Source: Planctomycetaceae bacterium (GTDB lineage Bacteria > Planctomycetota > Planctomycetia > Pirellulales > Pirellulaceae). Taken from it: 64,000 bases of DNA. Positions 34,226 through 44,066 of this stretch are shown here, piece after piece (position 1 is the first letter of the stretch; every line of letters starts with the position of its first letter). The notes beneath the pieces are model-generated. The model worked only from the letters and a program-made list of their open reading frames with translations. It searched no databases and was not told the origin of the DNA. Both the position numbers and the translations under genes were made by a program. The stretch is taken from NCBI GenBank assembly GCA_020638995.1, contig JACKHM010000002.1, positions 248,001 to 312,000 on the forward strand, read 5' to 3'.

Positions 34226-35365
34226 TCAGTCCAGATCGCCGGCATGAAGGTAGCAGTAGCTTTCATAGCGACGCGCATCTAAACGCCCATCAGCAACAGC
34301 GTCTTTTACGGCACAGTCGATCTCATGCGTATGGGTACAGTTCGGAAACCGACAGTGGCTGACGTATGGGCGAATATCTCGGTAGTAGCCTGCGACTTCC
34401 TCTGGGATCACATCCCATAATTGAAATTGCCGGATACCGGGTGTGTCAACGATATAGCCACCGCAAGTGAGCGGGATAAGTTGTGCCGTCGTGGTCGTAT
34501 GACGTCCCTTCTGGTTTTCTTCACTCACCGTATTGACACGCAACTCTAAACCCGGATCGATCGCGTTGAGGAGTGATGACTTGCCGACACCACTCTGACC
34601 GGCGACGACGCTCTCCTTTCCTTGGATAAGCTGTCGAACTTGGGCAACTCCTTGCCCTGTGGTCGCAGACATTAGAACGACTCGGTATCCCATCTGGCCA
34701 TAGACACCGGCCAACGGTTGTAAGTCGGCAGCATGAACGAGATCGATCTTGTTGATGCAAATGACGGGTCGAATACGGCCTTTCTCGGCGGTCACCAGAA
34801 AGCGATCAATCAAGTTGGGCTTTAACATTGGCTCCGCGGCGCTTGCCACAATGACGAGTTGATCAACATTCGCGACGAGCACATGCTGACGCCCCTTGCT
34901 GGTGCGCGATAAAATGCCGTGGCGCGGGTCGATCCTTTCTATGAAGCCCTCGTCATCGCCGTCGGGACGAAAGATGACGTGATCGCCTGCCACGACCACG
35001 TGGCGCTGCTCGGTACTGAGAGACTTTAGCAATCTTCGGGTAGCACAGCGGTAGACATCTCCGGTTTGTTCCGCGCGTACAAAGCTCTGTAGACCATGAA
35101 CTCGCAATACACGCCCTCGCAAGCATACGGATTCATCTATCTCAAGATGCACCGCGAGACTGGCATCCTCGTGTTCGATGGCATCGCCGATGATAGTTCG
35201 CTTTCGAGTCAGCTCGCCTTTGCCACTGACGCGTTCACTGTGTGCCGTTTCGTCATCTTCGAATCCGTGTTCGTGGAACGCTCGGGTAAGATCCGTTTTG
35301 CGAGTCCGCGATTCGTGCTTCTTGCGGAACTCCGTGCGAATCTTTTTCTTCGGCTTGTCGGCCAT
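34226..35365 (-). CDS. rsgA: Ribosome small-subunit-dependent GTPase A
   Basis: 379 residues. The circularly permuted GTPase order is visible: G4 NKIDLV, G5 MSATTGQG, then G1 AGQSGVGKSSLLN and G3 DTPGIRQF. An OB-fold part precedes it (GRVLRVHGLQSFVRA, VVAGDHVIFRPD). The C-terminal zinc-binding region follows (CRFPNCTHTHEIDCAVKDAV, with Cys-Cys-His-Cys). A basic N-terminal extension of about 80 residues is longer than in enterobacterial RsgA. It acts in 30S maturation. It is 20 bases downstream of ftsH. Confidence 0.95.
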   Translation of the reverse strand: MADKPKKKIRTEFRKKHESRTRKTDLTRAFHEHGFEDDETAHSERVSGKGELTRKRTIIGDAIEHEDASLAVHLEIDESVCLRGRVLRVHGLQSFVRAEQTGDVYRCATRRLLKSLSTEQRHVVVAGDHVIFRPDGDDEGFIERIDPRHGILSRTSKGRQHVLVANVDQLVIVASAAEPMLKPNLIDRFLVTAEKGRIRPVICINKIDLVHAADLQPLAGVYGQMGYRVVLMSATTGQGVAQVRQLIQGKESVVAGQSGVGKSSLLNAIDPGLELRVNTVSEENQKGRHTTTTAQLIPLTCGGYIVDTPGIRQFQLWDVIPEEVAGYYRDIRPYVSHCRFPNCTHTHEIDCAVKDAVADGRLDARRYESYCYLHAGDLD

Positions 35366-35385
35366 AGATCGTTGCGGGACCTTGT

Positions 35386-37368
35386 TTAAACTTTGGTCGC
35401 TGGTGAATCGGTTTTTGGTTGGCCATTTGACTTGGAAGCGTGGACGGAAGGTCCGATCAATTCAGCAATTGCAGCTTCGCCAAGCTCTTCTTCCTTCAAC
35501 AAGCCTTCTGTCAATTTGACAAGGTTCTCCCGCTGAGCCGTCAATAACTCGCTGGCTTGCGTCGAAGCATGGTGCAGGATCTTCGCAACTTCCTGATCAA
35601 TCAACTCCATAGTGTGTTCGCTGAACTGGCGATGTTGATGCATCTCGCGACCGAGGAACGGATCTTCGTCGGACAACTTGTAACTGACCGGCCCAAGTCG
35701 CTCGCTCATTCCCCAACAAGTGACCATCCGCCGAGCCATGCTCGTCGCACGTTCGAGATCGTTCTCTGCACCAGCCGTAGTTTCGTCGTAGATTAACTTT
35801 TCGGCCGCGCGTCCACCGAGTAAGACAACCAAGTGATCACGGAGTTCGCTCTCGGAAGTGCTGAGCTTGTCTTCGGAGGGCATCGTGTGCGTCGCGCCCA
35901 GCGTCCGACCGCGCGGAATGATGGTGACTTTATGAACTCGGTCAGCGCCAGGTAAAAGCCAAGCCGCGATCGTGTGGCCCGCTTCGTGATAGGCAGTCTT
36001 TTTCTTCTCCGCTTCCGTAAGCACTTCCTCGCGTTTGGCTCCCATCAAGATTTTATCGCGGGCATGTTCGAAATCGTCCATCGACACTTTGTTCTTTTCG
36101 TTGCGCGCGGCCCATAACGCCGCTTCGTTCACAATATTGCGAATATCAGCCCCGGTTAAACCGATCGTCCCCGATGCCAGCGCGTTCAAGTCAACATCAT
36201 CGGACAAAGGCACATCACGAACGTGAACCTGAAAGATCTCAACGCGTCCCTTTTGTGTGGGGCGACCGACCGTTACATGACGATCGAAGCGGCCAGGTCG
36301 CAACAACGCGGGATCGAGCACGTCGGGCCGGTTTGTCGCTGCCAACACGATCACCGAATCGGTCTGCGCGAAGCCATCCATCTCGCTCAGGATCTGGTTT
36401 AGCGTCTGCTCGCGTTCGTCGTGTCCACCACCAAGACCGGCACCGCGCTGTCTTCCGACAGCATCTATTTCGTCGATAAAGATGATCGCAGGCGAATTGT
36501 CTTTTGCGTTTGCGAACAAATCCCGTACACGGCTGGCTCCGACGCCCACGAACATCTGAATGAACTCTGAACCATTGACGGAATAGAACGGAACACCTGC
36601 TTCTCCCGCTACCGCACGCGCCAACAACGTCTTGCCAGTACCGGGCGGCCCCATCAACAATACGCCTTTTGGAACTCGCCCGCCGAGTCGCTGAAACTTT
36701 TCCGGCTCGCGTAGGTACTCGACGATCTCCAGCAGATCGTCCTTGACGCCTTCGAGCCCGGCCACATCTTTAAACAGCACAGACTGCTGGGTCGCCTCAT
36801 AACGCTTGGCGGGGCTTTTACTGAAACCCGACAGGAAGCCTCCCCCCATCATCTGTTCACGTGAGCGTCGCATCGACATCCACAGGAACCCGAACATCAC
36901 CGCGCTCAACACCAACGCGATGCCCCAGAAGACAAACATCGCCGTCTCGGTGGATGGACGCTTTTGCAATGTTTGCACGCCATGCTCTTTCAATAACCGG
37001 TTCAAGTCGGCTTGTGCCGCTTCGGTTTGCAGCAGTCGTACGATAAAGTGCTTTTCCAAGGTTTTGCGGTCGGTATTTGGCTTGCCCGTCGAATCGAATT
37101 CGGGCTCCTGTGGCAGCGGTTCCTTGAACGTTCCGTAAGCCTCTTCCGATCCGTGCAGTTCGACGCTTTGGACTTTGTCCGCTTCGATTAACTCGAGGAA
37201 GTAGTAGTAGTCGTCGATGACCGATCGCTTGACGCTGCGTTGCGAAAACAACAACAGGCCGACAATCAGCAACAGGCCGACGAGCAGCAGCGCGTTCGGG
37301 CCACCGCGACGTGGCGCGAGCGGCTTGGACTTTGAATCGGAACCCGGGTCCCTATTTAGCTTTTCCAT
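35386..37368 (-). CDS. ftsH: ATP-dependent zinc metalloprotease FtsH
   Basis: 660 residues. Membrane segments are at about 27-43 and 135-160, with a short periplasmic domain between them. The AAA module has Walker A GPPGTGKT, Walker B IIFIDEIDAVG, the pore FVGVGASRVRDLF and the second region of homology ATNRPDVLDPALLRPGRFDR. The zinc site is HEAGHTIAAWLLPG. The C-terminal Glu-rich tail is variable. It degrades membrane and regulatory proteins. First gene of a likely ftsH-rsgA-sulfatase unit. Confidence 0.97.
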   Translation of the reverse strand: MEKLNRDPGSDSKSKPLAPRRGGPNALLLVGLLLIVGLLLFSQRSVKRSVIDDYYYFLELIEADKVQSVELHGSEEAYGTFKEPLPQEPEFDSTGKPNTDRKTLEKHFIVRLLQTEAAQADLNRLLKEHGVQTLQKRPSTETAMFVFWGIALVLSAVMFGFLWMSMRRSREQMMGGGFLSGFSKSPAKRYEATQQSVLFKDVAGLEGVKDDLLEIVEYLREPEKFQRLGGRVPKGVLLMGPPGTGKTLLARAVAGEAGVPFYSVNGSEFIQMFVGVGASRVRDLFANAKDNSPAIIFIDEIDAVGRQRGAGLGGGHDEREQTLNQILSEMDGFAQTDSVIVLAATNRPDVLDPALLRPGRFDRHVTVGRPTQKGRVEIFQVHVRDVPLSDDVDLNALASGTIGLTGADIRNIVNEAALWAARNEKNKVSMDDFEHARDKILMGAKREEVLTEAEKKKTAYHEAGHTIAAWLLPGADRVHKVTIIPRGRTLGATHTMPSEDKLSTSESELRDHLVVLLGGRAAEKLIYDETTAGAENDLERATSMARRMVTCWGMSERLGPVSYKLSDEDPFLGREMHQHRQFSEHTMELIDQEVAKILHHASTQASELLTAQRENLVKLTEGLLKEEELGEAAIAELIGPSVHASKSNGQPKTDSPATKV

Positions 37369-37641
37369 CGATTACCTGTTGGTCAGTGTACGTCGGCACC
37401 TGGAAATGCTGCGCGACGGTAATATGAATTGTTGGCAAGGAGATCTCTCCGACTCGCATAACCCCGTTCTAGTACGGGACTTTGCGAACCTTACCCCCTT
37501 TTGAGTCTCATTCCGTCAGTATTGCTCCGACGGAGGATTTGGGTAGGCTGACATTCTATCGAAGGGCCCAGTCAATTGCGATGCGGGGAGTCTGCCGTAG
37601 CCAGCCAATCGCGAAAAGTCTAACCCCAATACGAGGATTCG

Positions 37642-39090
37642 TCACTCGCCGCGGTTGCCTTGCACGACGATAGCTTGAGCCGGATCGTATTTTGGATTCG
37701 GCGTCGGCATTTGTGCCCCAACTTGTTTTCGCCACGCGTGCAGCTTCGCACGCAATTCTGCGACCTTGTGGCTCATTGTAGCAGCAAGATCGTGTTGTTC
37801 ACCGAGATCGTCCGCCAGATCGTACAATTCGACGCGGTTGTCTTCGTGAAACTCAATCAGACGCCACGTGCCCGATCGAATCGCACTATATGGGCTATCG
37901 CCGCCAGCATGATAATGTGGATAGTGCCAGAAGAGATCGCGGTTCAACGAGCCAGCGGGATCACGCAGAAGCGGCGTGATGCTTACTCCGTCGACGAACT
38001 TGTTATGATCTTCGCCGCCTATAACCGATGTGATGTCAAGCAAAGTTGGGTAGTAGTCAATCGTCGCCACAGGCTCGTCGCAGACGCTGCCGGTCGGGGT
38101 GACCCCGGGCCAACTCACAATTGTCGGTACACGGACGCCGCCCTCATAGGCAGATCCTTTTCCTCGCCGCAAGGGCAAGTTCTCCGTAAAGCCATCGTGC
38201 TTTCCGTAACGCTGCGTAAGCCCACCGTTGTCCGACGTAAAGATCACTAGAGTATTGTCTGCGATGCCATGCCGTTCCAGCCGCTCCAGCACACGTCCCA
38301 CGCTTTGATCCAGACTTGCCACCATCGCCGCATAAACGGGGTTTCTATGAACCGCATCGTTGCGTACTTTCTGCGTGAACTCGGCCACCAGATCCGCCCG
38401 TCCTTCGATTGGAGTGTGGGGAACGTGGTAGGCAAAGTACAAAAAGAAGGGATCGTCTTTGGCTCCGTCAATAAATGCAACTGCCTGATCAGTCAGATAA
38501 TCGGTCAGATAGTCGCTTTTCGATTCACCGTCGGAATTCGCACCCGGAGGCAGCATATAGCCCTTCGTACCTCGCGGTTTATCCACTGCGAAGTCAAAGC
38601 CGTGCGATGTCGGGCCATACTCGGCGGCATTTCGCCCCGCGTGATTCAAATGCCATTTGCCAACTTGGGCCGTCCGATATCCACCAGCACGCAGCGCCTC
38701 GGCGATAGTGACATAGGAATGGTCAAGGCCTTTGTTCCAGTCAGGGATCCGTAGCTTTGCAAAAGGACGATTCTGGCCAGCGATGAAATCCGTGAGGTGC
38801 AACCGAGCTGGATACATCCCGGTCATGATCGACGCCCTTGTTGGCGAGCAGACCGTACAGGCCGAATACGCATCAGTGAACTTCATGCCCGCTTGAGCGA
38901 GACGATCCAGATTGGGCGTCTCGTAAAAGTCACTGCCGAAACAATGCAGCCCGGTCCAGCCAAGATCATCAGCCAACAGAAATACGACGTTTGGCTTTCT
39001 TGCCGTTGGATCTGCTGCAGCGAAGTCGAGGTTGCAAGAGAGCACCAGGAGTAAATGAACGATGCCTATCGCAGTTTGGCTAAGTCGCAT
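37642..39090 (-). CDS. Secreted arylsulfatase-type sulfatase
   Basis: 482 residues with a signal peptide (AIGIVHLLLVLSCNLDFAAAD). The sulfatase core is complete: KPNVVFLLADDLGWTGLHCFGSDFYETPNLDRLA, the formylglycine motif CSPTRASIMTGMYPARLH (C-x-P-x-R intact), GKWHLN, FFLYFAYHVPHTPIEG and TLVIFTSDNGG. It resembles the iduronate-sulfatase/arylsulfatase A type abundant in planctomycetes. A formylglycine-generating or anaerobic maturase enzyme is needed; none is in the window. 84 bases downstream of recQ. Confidence 0.93.
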   Translation of the reverse strand: MRLSQTAIGIVHLLLVLSCNLDFAAADPTARKPNVVFLLADDLGWTGLHCFGSDFYETPNLDRLAQAGMKFTDAYSACTVCSPTRASIMTGMYPARLHLTDFIAGQNRPFAKLRIPDWNKGLDHSYVTIAEALRAGGYRTAQVGKWHLNHAGRNAAEYGPTSHGFDFAVDKPRGTKGYMLPPGANSDGESKSDYLTDYLTDQAVAFIDGAKDDPFFLYFAYHVPHTPIEGRADLVAEFTQKVRNDAVHRNPVYAAMVASLDQSVGRVLERLERHGIADNTLVIFTSDNGGLTQRYGKHDGFTENLPLRRGKGSAYEGGVRVPTIVSWPGVTPTGSVCDEPVATIDYYPTLLDITSVIGGEDHNKFVDGVSITPLLRDPAGSLNRDLFWHYPHYHAGGDSPYSAIRSGTWRLIEFHEDNRVELYDLADDLGEQHDLAATMSHKVAELRAKLHAWRKQVGAQMPTPNPKYDPAQAIVVQGNRGE

Positions 39091-39174
39091 AAGACGAGAC
39101 CTTCGGTAAATCGCTGTTAATACGTGAATGCTTGGACGGCTTGAAAGTATAGTCGATCGGTCCGTGACCCGCGA

Positions 39175-41826
39175 TCAACTTTCCGAGCGGTACGCCGGAG
39201 ACGCCTCGTTGCCGGTTGCGGTGATACACTTCAAGTACAAGGCGACGTGCTCATATCGAATGCTATCCGGCAACTCGGCGACTATTGCCCGCAAGCGATC
39301 GGAGGGAGCAAGCTCGGCGAGTGGTTCGACGAGCATTAGTTGCTCGTTCGTAAGAAACCAATTAGGTTGAACGCTCAGTCCCTCGTCGACCGACCGCGCC
39401 AAATGACTGATGACGGTTTCCTCGTCCAACCGGCGAACGGCCAGACACTCGTCAAACGTGAATCCATCGGCGAACAGTCGCCACGTCCAAAAATGAGTTG
39501 GCTTGGGAATGAACGGAGCTGCGTCGTTCGTGGATTGTGCTATTTTTGCCGACGCCGCCACGGATTTCGGCGCGGGCATTTCCTCGGGTGGATGTTGTCG
39601 TGAAGGTTCCTCACGCTGAGGTTCTCTCGGACTTATCGAGTCGGGAGAGGATTGCTCCAACGCTGGTTGGGCGACCAGCGACTTAGGCGATCGAAGGCGC
39701 GCGTCGAGTCGGCGGACGAGTTCCGGCGCAAGTCGCAGCCCGTCTGGCCCACGCTGGCCAAGCATCACCTCAGTGCCCAGCGCCGTAATATTGACGGTCG
39801 GCGTGCGAAACTTCTTCTGTTTCTTCGCCTTGTTAAACGTCTCCTTTTGCTTGAGCAAGCCGCAGGCGATCATGGCATCGAGAAGGTCTGCGATTTCCGT
39901 CTGTGTCAGATCACGCAAAAGTCCAAAAGTGCTAAGTCGATGTAGCTGGAGCTTCTTCACCTGTGCAGCCGCCGAGCCGCCGAGCATCTTGGCCAACAGC
40001 AGTTTACCGATCCGCCCGTTTGTTCGGGCTGCGCCGCTAAGGGAAATCCTGACCGCTTCTAGCGTGCCCTCGCCGATTTCGTCTTGCTCTTTTGCGTGTC
40101 CGTCGATGAACTCGGCCAGACCGTTTGGCGAACAATGATCACAGCTGCCGCATTCTTTCCTGTCAGGGTCGCCGAAGTAATCGAGAATCTCCAATTGGCG
40201 GCAACGCCTTGATGTTGCATAGGTGATCACTCGTTCCAGCTTCGCAACCTCCGCTTGTTTCCGTCGTTCTAACTCAGCAAAGTCGATGTCCAACTTGTCG
40301 AACGGCGTTTCACGCGTCAACATGCGGATCGCTCGACCGCGAAACGGAGGAACATAATCGATGCTGTCGAGCTTCATCAATTCGCGTAACGCGCGGTTGA
40401 AGGCATCGCGATCCAAATCGGCTTTGGCAGCCAATTGCTGGGGTTGGAAGAAGACCCATTCGAAACGCCGCTCCCCCACTTCGCGTTCAATCACTCGCAA
40501 TACCTTTCGTTGCCTCTTGGCATCGCGTGGCAGCAGGTCCAACATCGTGGGTAAATCGCTATCGAGCTTGACGGAAGCCATGTTGTTTTGCGATGCCAGC
40601 CGGTCGATCGCTCCGCACTTCTCGAGCAACTGCTCACATGCACCGATCCCTTCAGCGCCTGTCGACAGTCCGAGCCGGTCCTTTAGCTCCTGCAGCGTGA
40701 TTTCGATCGGGTCCTCTTTCAGTGAGCAAAGGTATGAGTAGACCTGACGCACCGTATCACGAGCCGGGTAACGCATGTCGATAAAAAACTCTTGGACATA
40801 GCGATCCGAGAAGCTGAACAACATTGCACACCGCGAGGACTTGCCGTCGCGCCCCGCACGCCCGGCCTCCTGATAGTAGGCTTCGAGCGTGCCCGGCATA
40901 TTGTAGTGAACCACAAACCGCAGTTCGGCCTTATCGATTCCCATGCCAAAGGCGTTGGTCGCTACGATCACGTCGACCTCGCCACCCATGAAGCGGTCTT
41001 GAACCTGCCGTCGCTGCTCGGGTGTGAGGCCGGCGTGATACAAGCCCACCTTACGTTTCGTTTCCTGCTGAAGAAACTCCATCACCTCTTCGCACTTTTT
41101 GCGAGTCGAAGCATAAACGATGCCGGCTCCAGGCGTTTCAGCGAGGACTCTGAGCAGCGAGTTGTTTTTTTCACGCCCTCCCGCAGACTCAAATACTTCG
41201 AAACGCAAGTTGGTTCGCGCAAAACCCGTGATGAAAACTTCGGCGTCTTTTAAACGCAATTGTTTCTCGATGTCACTGCGAACATCTGGTGTCGCGGTTG
41301 CGGTGAGCGCAATCGTTGGAGGAAAGCCGAGTCGCTCGCGAAATTGCCCGAGCCGGGCATAGTCGGGTCGGAAGTCATGTCCCCATTCGCTGATGCAGTG
41401 CGCCTCGTCGACTGCCAACAACTCGACCTTTGTGCCGCGAAGCGCCTCCATAAATCGCGGGTTACGAAGTCGCTCTGGAGCGATGTACACGAGGTCAAAC
41501 GCACCGGCCGCCATTTGTTCCAGTCGCTGACGTTGTTCAGAAAGCGTCAGCACACTGTTGATGAAGGTTGCCGCAACGCCATGTGCCCGCAGACTGTCAA
41601 CTTGATCTTTCATCAGCGCGATCAGCGGAGACACGACCAGAGTTACCCCTGGTCGCAAGACGGCCGGCAGTTGGTAGCAAAGACTCTTTCCTCCACCTGT
41701 CGGCATAATGCACAGACAGTCTTGTTGAGCTAACACCGTCTCGATGACAGCACGCTGCCCTGGCCGAAACTCACGGAGCCCAAACCGCAACAGACCTTCT
41801 TCCAAGTTTTCCCTTACCGCGGTCAT
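39175..41826 (-). CDS. recQ: ATP-dependent DNA helicase RecQ
   Basis: 883 residues, longer than E. coli RecQ (about 610). The helicase core (1-340) has FRPGQRAVIE, MPTGGGKSLCYQLPA, the DEAH-type box AVDEAHCISEWGHDFRPDY, TATATP, and ATNAFGMGIDKAELRFVVHYNMPGTLEAYYQEAGRAGRDG. The zinc-binding cluster follows (CRQLEILDYFGDPDRKECGSCDHC). Then come winged-helix RQC-like and other C-terminal modules. A linker with Pro/Ser/Glu leads to a terminal helix-turn-helix segment (FADGFTFDECLAVRRLDEETVISHLARSV). It unwinds DNA in repair and recombination. Confidence 0.95.
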   Translation of the reverse strand: MTAVRENLEEGLLRFGLREFRPGQRAVIETVLAQQDCLCIMPTGGGKSLCYQLPAVLRPGVTLVVSPLIALMKDQVDSLRAHGVAATFINSVLTLSEQRQRLEQMAAGAFDLVYIAPERLRNPRFMEALRGTKVELLAVDEAHCISEWGHDFRPDYARLGQFRERLGFPPTIALTATATPDVRSDIEKQLRLKDAEVFITGFARTNLRFEVFESAGGREKNNSLLRVLAETPGAGIVYASTRKKCEEVMEFLQQETKRKVGLYHAGLTPEQRRQVQDRFMGGEVDVIVATNAFGMGIDKAELRFVVHYNMPGTLEAYYQEAGRAGRDGKSSRCAMLFSFSDRYVQEFFIDMRYPARDTVRQVYSYLCSLKEDPIEITLQELKDRLGLSTGAEGIGACEQLLEKCGAIDRLASQNNMASVKLDSDLPTMLDLLPRDAKRQRKVLRVIEREVGERRFEWVFFQPQQLAAKADLDRDAFNRALRELMKLDSIDYVPPFRGRAIRMLTRETPFDKLDIDFAELERRKQAEVAKLERVITYATSRRCRQLEILDYFGDPDRKECGSCDHCSPNGLAEFIDGHAKEQDEIGEGTLEAVRISLSGAARTNGRIGKLLLAKMLGGSAAAQVKKLQLHRLSTFGLLRDLTQTEIADLLDAMIACGLLKQKETFNKAKKQKKFRTPTVNITALGTEVMLGQRGPDGLRLAPELVRRLDARLRSPKSLVAQPALEQSSPDSISPREPQREEPSRQHPPEEMPAPKSVAASAKIAQSTNDAAPFIPKPTHFWTWRLFADGFTFDECLAVRRLDEETVISHLARSVDEGLSVQPNWFLTNEQLMLVEPLAELAPSDRLRAIVAELPDSIRYEHVALYLKCITATGNEASPAYRSES

Positions 41827-42104
41827 CCGTGCATATGCCGATGGACTTTACTAGAGCGAATGCGTGGCATTATAGAGGCGAGCTGTACGAACTCCAACAA
41901 TGGCGTTTCATCAATGAACTACTGTGTGCTCACCGTTTCAGTAGTTTCCATTGGGTCGGGCAACTGAACTCACAAGAGTTCAGAACGCTGCGTTTCAGGC
42001 TGAATTGTGACGAATCCAGCGATGTCGCATACTTCCGCGATCGAAGACAGCGAGATTCCTGCTCTCGACCCTTGATCGCGACTCGGAAAGGTTAAAAGAG
42101 CACA

Positions 42105-42227
42105 TTGAAGAGCTGACAACCGAACGGCGGCGAGTTGAAGCTGTCGGAGGAGTTGATCGCTACGGCAGATCTGGAGGCACTTTGTTGGACCCTACTGAAT
42201 AGCAGCGAATTTCTATACGTGCAGTGA
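42105..42227 (+). pseudogene. DUF1553 (PSD1) C-terminal remnant
   Basis: A frame ending at the TGA at 42225-42227 reads EELIATADLEALCWTLLNSSEFLYVQ, the characteristic last residues of PSCyt1/DUF1549/DUF1553 proteins (compare ...AVEDLLWSVLMLPEFQLVR at the end of the intact copy at 1321). Upstream codons are out of frame or stopped, so only the tail survives. The stop overlaps the start codons of the DUF1501 remnant, as in an intact operon. Confidence 0.7.
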
Positions 42228-42617
42228 TGATGCAGTTGCCGAAGAACACGCGACGCATGCTCTTCGGCAACGCCGCCACAGGCTTGGGTGGCGCGGGGGT
42301 GGCGTGGATGCTTCACGCGAGTAACAAATGTCAGGCAGCACAGACCTCCGCCAATACACCTCGCTTTCGGTCCAAGGCCAAGCGAATTATTCACATCTTT
42401 TTGCCCGGCGGAGTGTTCCAATGCCTCGACGAACATTAACAGCCGATTTTCCAGTCCCGGTGGCGGTGTAACGGCTTGGAAGGTCGCTCGAATCGCGGCA
42501 TGCACTTCCTGGCACCTTATTGGAATCAATCACGAAGCCTTGACCTTTTATCACAACGGTATCGACCATCGTTTGACCGATGTGTATGGTCGTGTCGCCA
42601 AGGAGCTACTCGGTTAG
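42227..42617 (+). pseudogene. DUF1501 gene with large internal deletion
   Basis: The N-terminal part (42227-42439) reads MQLPKNTRRMLFGNAATGLGG and RFRSKAKRIIHIFLPGGVFQ, the opening of a DUF1501 protein, then stops. The C-terminal part, in another frame ending at 42617, reads GINHEALTFYHNGIDHRLTDVYGRVAKELLG, the conserved end of DUF1501 proteins. About 350 residues between them are missing. With the DUF1553 tail before it, this is the wreck of a second PSCyt1/DUF1501 operon. Confidence 0.8.
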
Positions 42618-44066
42618 GTCAGCACCTAACTTCTCGATGGTGGCGACCAGCGCTTCACCGAGTGTTTCGAGGCAGCCGCGCGCAAGAATCGACGCCTCTT
42701 CTTGATACAACCCTTTGCCATAGGAGTTTGCGTCGGGCAAATACCAGACATTGGAGCCGTTTGCCAGAGTGCCAATGAGCAAGGTGAACTCTGGAAATCT
42801 TTGCCGCAAGCTGCGTTGCAGGACGTTATAGTGCTCTCCGTCGAGCGGAATCCAAATCGCATCGCCGACCCGCCACAACTCGGCACGGTATGAAAACGCT
42901 TTAGACTCTTCAAGATGTTCGACGCGTACCAATCGTCTTGTGGCGCGTTCTACCATCGCGCGGGCTTCTCGCGAGCGTGGGAGGTCGTCATTGTCAAGCG
43001 CAGCCTGCTCCTCCGCTTGCCAACGTTTTTGCTCGTCTAGCAACTCGCTGCGGCGGGGCAAGTCCTCGCGAAATGGCAACTCCACCTCGCACAATGCGGT
43101 GCGCCACACTCGCGCCTGGCGAAGCCGATCATCAGAATCCGGCACATAATGCCATGTACCGATGGTCGCTCCGGAGATAACCGGCCCGGCATAGGCAAAT
43201 TGTTGTTTGGCCGGCCCCATCGCCTCCAGCGCCGACAACGCGGCGTATCCGAGTTGCCGACCATTGCGATCCGCGACAAGGACGTCGCCAACGAATCCTT
43301 CGCGTGGTCCTACGTCACCAGAGGCACCTTGAATGAAGAAGCAGGGTGCGCCTGTCACGTCCTCGATGACTTCCCGCATCGCACCGACATAGTCGGGACT
43401 TATCAAGGTGTTATCCCACGCGAGCGTCGTCGGGTGGCAAGCATAGTTAACGATCGTCGCCAGTATTGTCCCATGCTCGTTCGTCACTCGCGCCACGACG
43501 AGCAAGTCATCCGCTTGGCCATCCGGATTGAATCCGCAAACGTGCGCTCCCTTGCCAACGTCGAAGTAGTCGCGGTTTGCAGCTAACGAGCAACGACCGT
43601 TTTCGTAAGTGATCGAAGCGGGTTGAGTGGTCGCGATGGCGTCACGCGTCAATCCAGCGATCGTCGATGCTAAGTCGTCAAGGTACTGCGGGATCAATTC
43701 ACCACCAGGCAACTCACAGCGTTCGAGGCCCATGAGCCCGGCTGCATGGGTGTGTGAAAAGAACACCGTGATCGAGTCCCGTTCAACCGCGGCACGTTCC
43801 GCAACGCGGTCGAGCAAGGATTTCATCTCAGCAGCCCACAACAAACAATGGTCGATTGCCACGATGATCTTTCTGCATTGGTGGTCGTCTGAGTCAATTG
43901 GTTCTATTGCGAGCACTGTAGCCGTGAGTTGCCGATGGACGCCTGTTGATCGATCGTGTGTTGCGGCGCCCCACATGCGATGATAAATGCCGACCGGCGG
44001 CGTGATGTCGCCGCGCGCGACGCCGAACTGTGCGAGGCTTTGCCGTGGGTTAACGCAGATCGTCAT
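42606..44066 (-). CDS. Neutral/alkaline ceramidase-like hydrolase
   Basis: 486 residues without a signal peptide. The features are those of the neutral ceramidase N-terminal domain family: FGVARGDITPPVGIYHRMWG, IDHCLLW, VFFSHTHAAG (metal-binding His-x-His), NYACHPTTLAWDNTLISPDY (third His region) and FFIQGASGDVGPREGF. Planctomycetes have many such proteins and the substrate is uncertain (ceramide or another amide). It overlaps the MFS gene by 17 bases, so the two are likely co-transcribed, with import and breakdown of a compound as one reading. Confidence 0.85.
   Translation of the reverse strand: MTICVNPRQSLAQFGVARGDITPPVGIYHRMWGAATHDRSTGVHRQLTATVLAIEPIDSDDHQCRKIIVAIDHCLLWAAEMKSLLDRVAERAAVERDSITVFFSHTHAAGLMGLERCELPGGELIPQYLDDLASTIAGLTRDAIATTQPASITYENGRCSLAANRDYFDVGKGAHVCGFNPDGQADDLLVVARVTNEHGTILATIVNYACHPTTLAWDNTLISPDYVGAMREVIEDVTGAPCFFIQGASGDVGPREGFVGDVLVADRNGRQLGYAALSALEAMGPAKQQFAYAGPVISGATIGTWHYVPDSDDRLRQARVWRTALCEVELPFREDLPRRSELLDEQKRWQAEEQAALDNDDLPRSREARAMVERATRRLVRVEHLEESKAFSYRAELWRVGDAIWIPLDGEHYNVLQRSLRQRFPEFTLLIGTLANGSNVWYLPDANSYGKGLYQEEASILARGCLETLGEALVATIEKLGADLTE

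Noticed and set aside
41829..42095. 88-codon plus-strand frame after recQ
   Set aside because: Begins right at the divergent recQ start, no ribosome-binding site or known features; the nearby real content is the DUF1553 tail.
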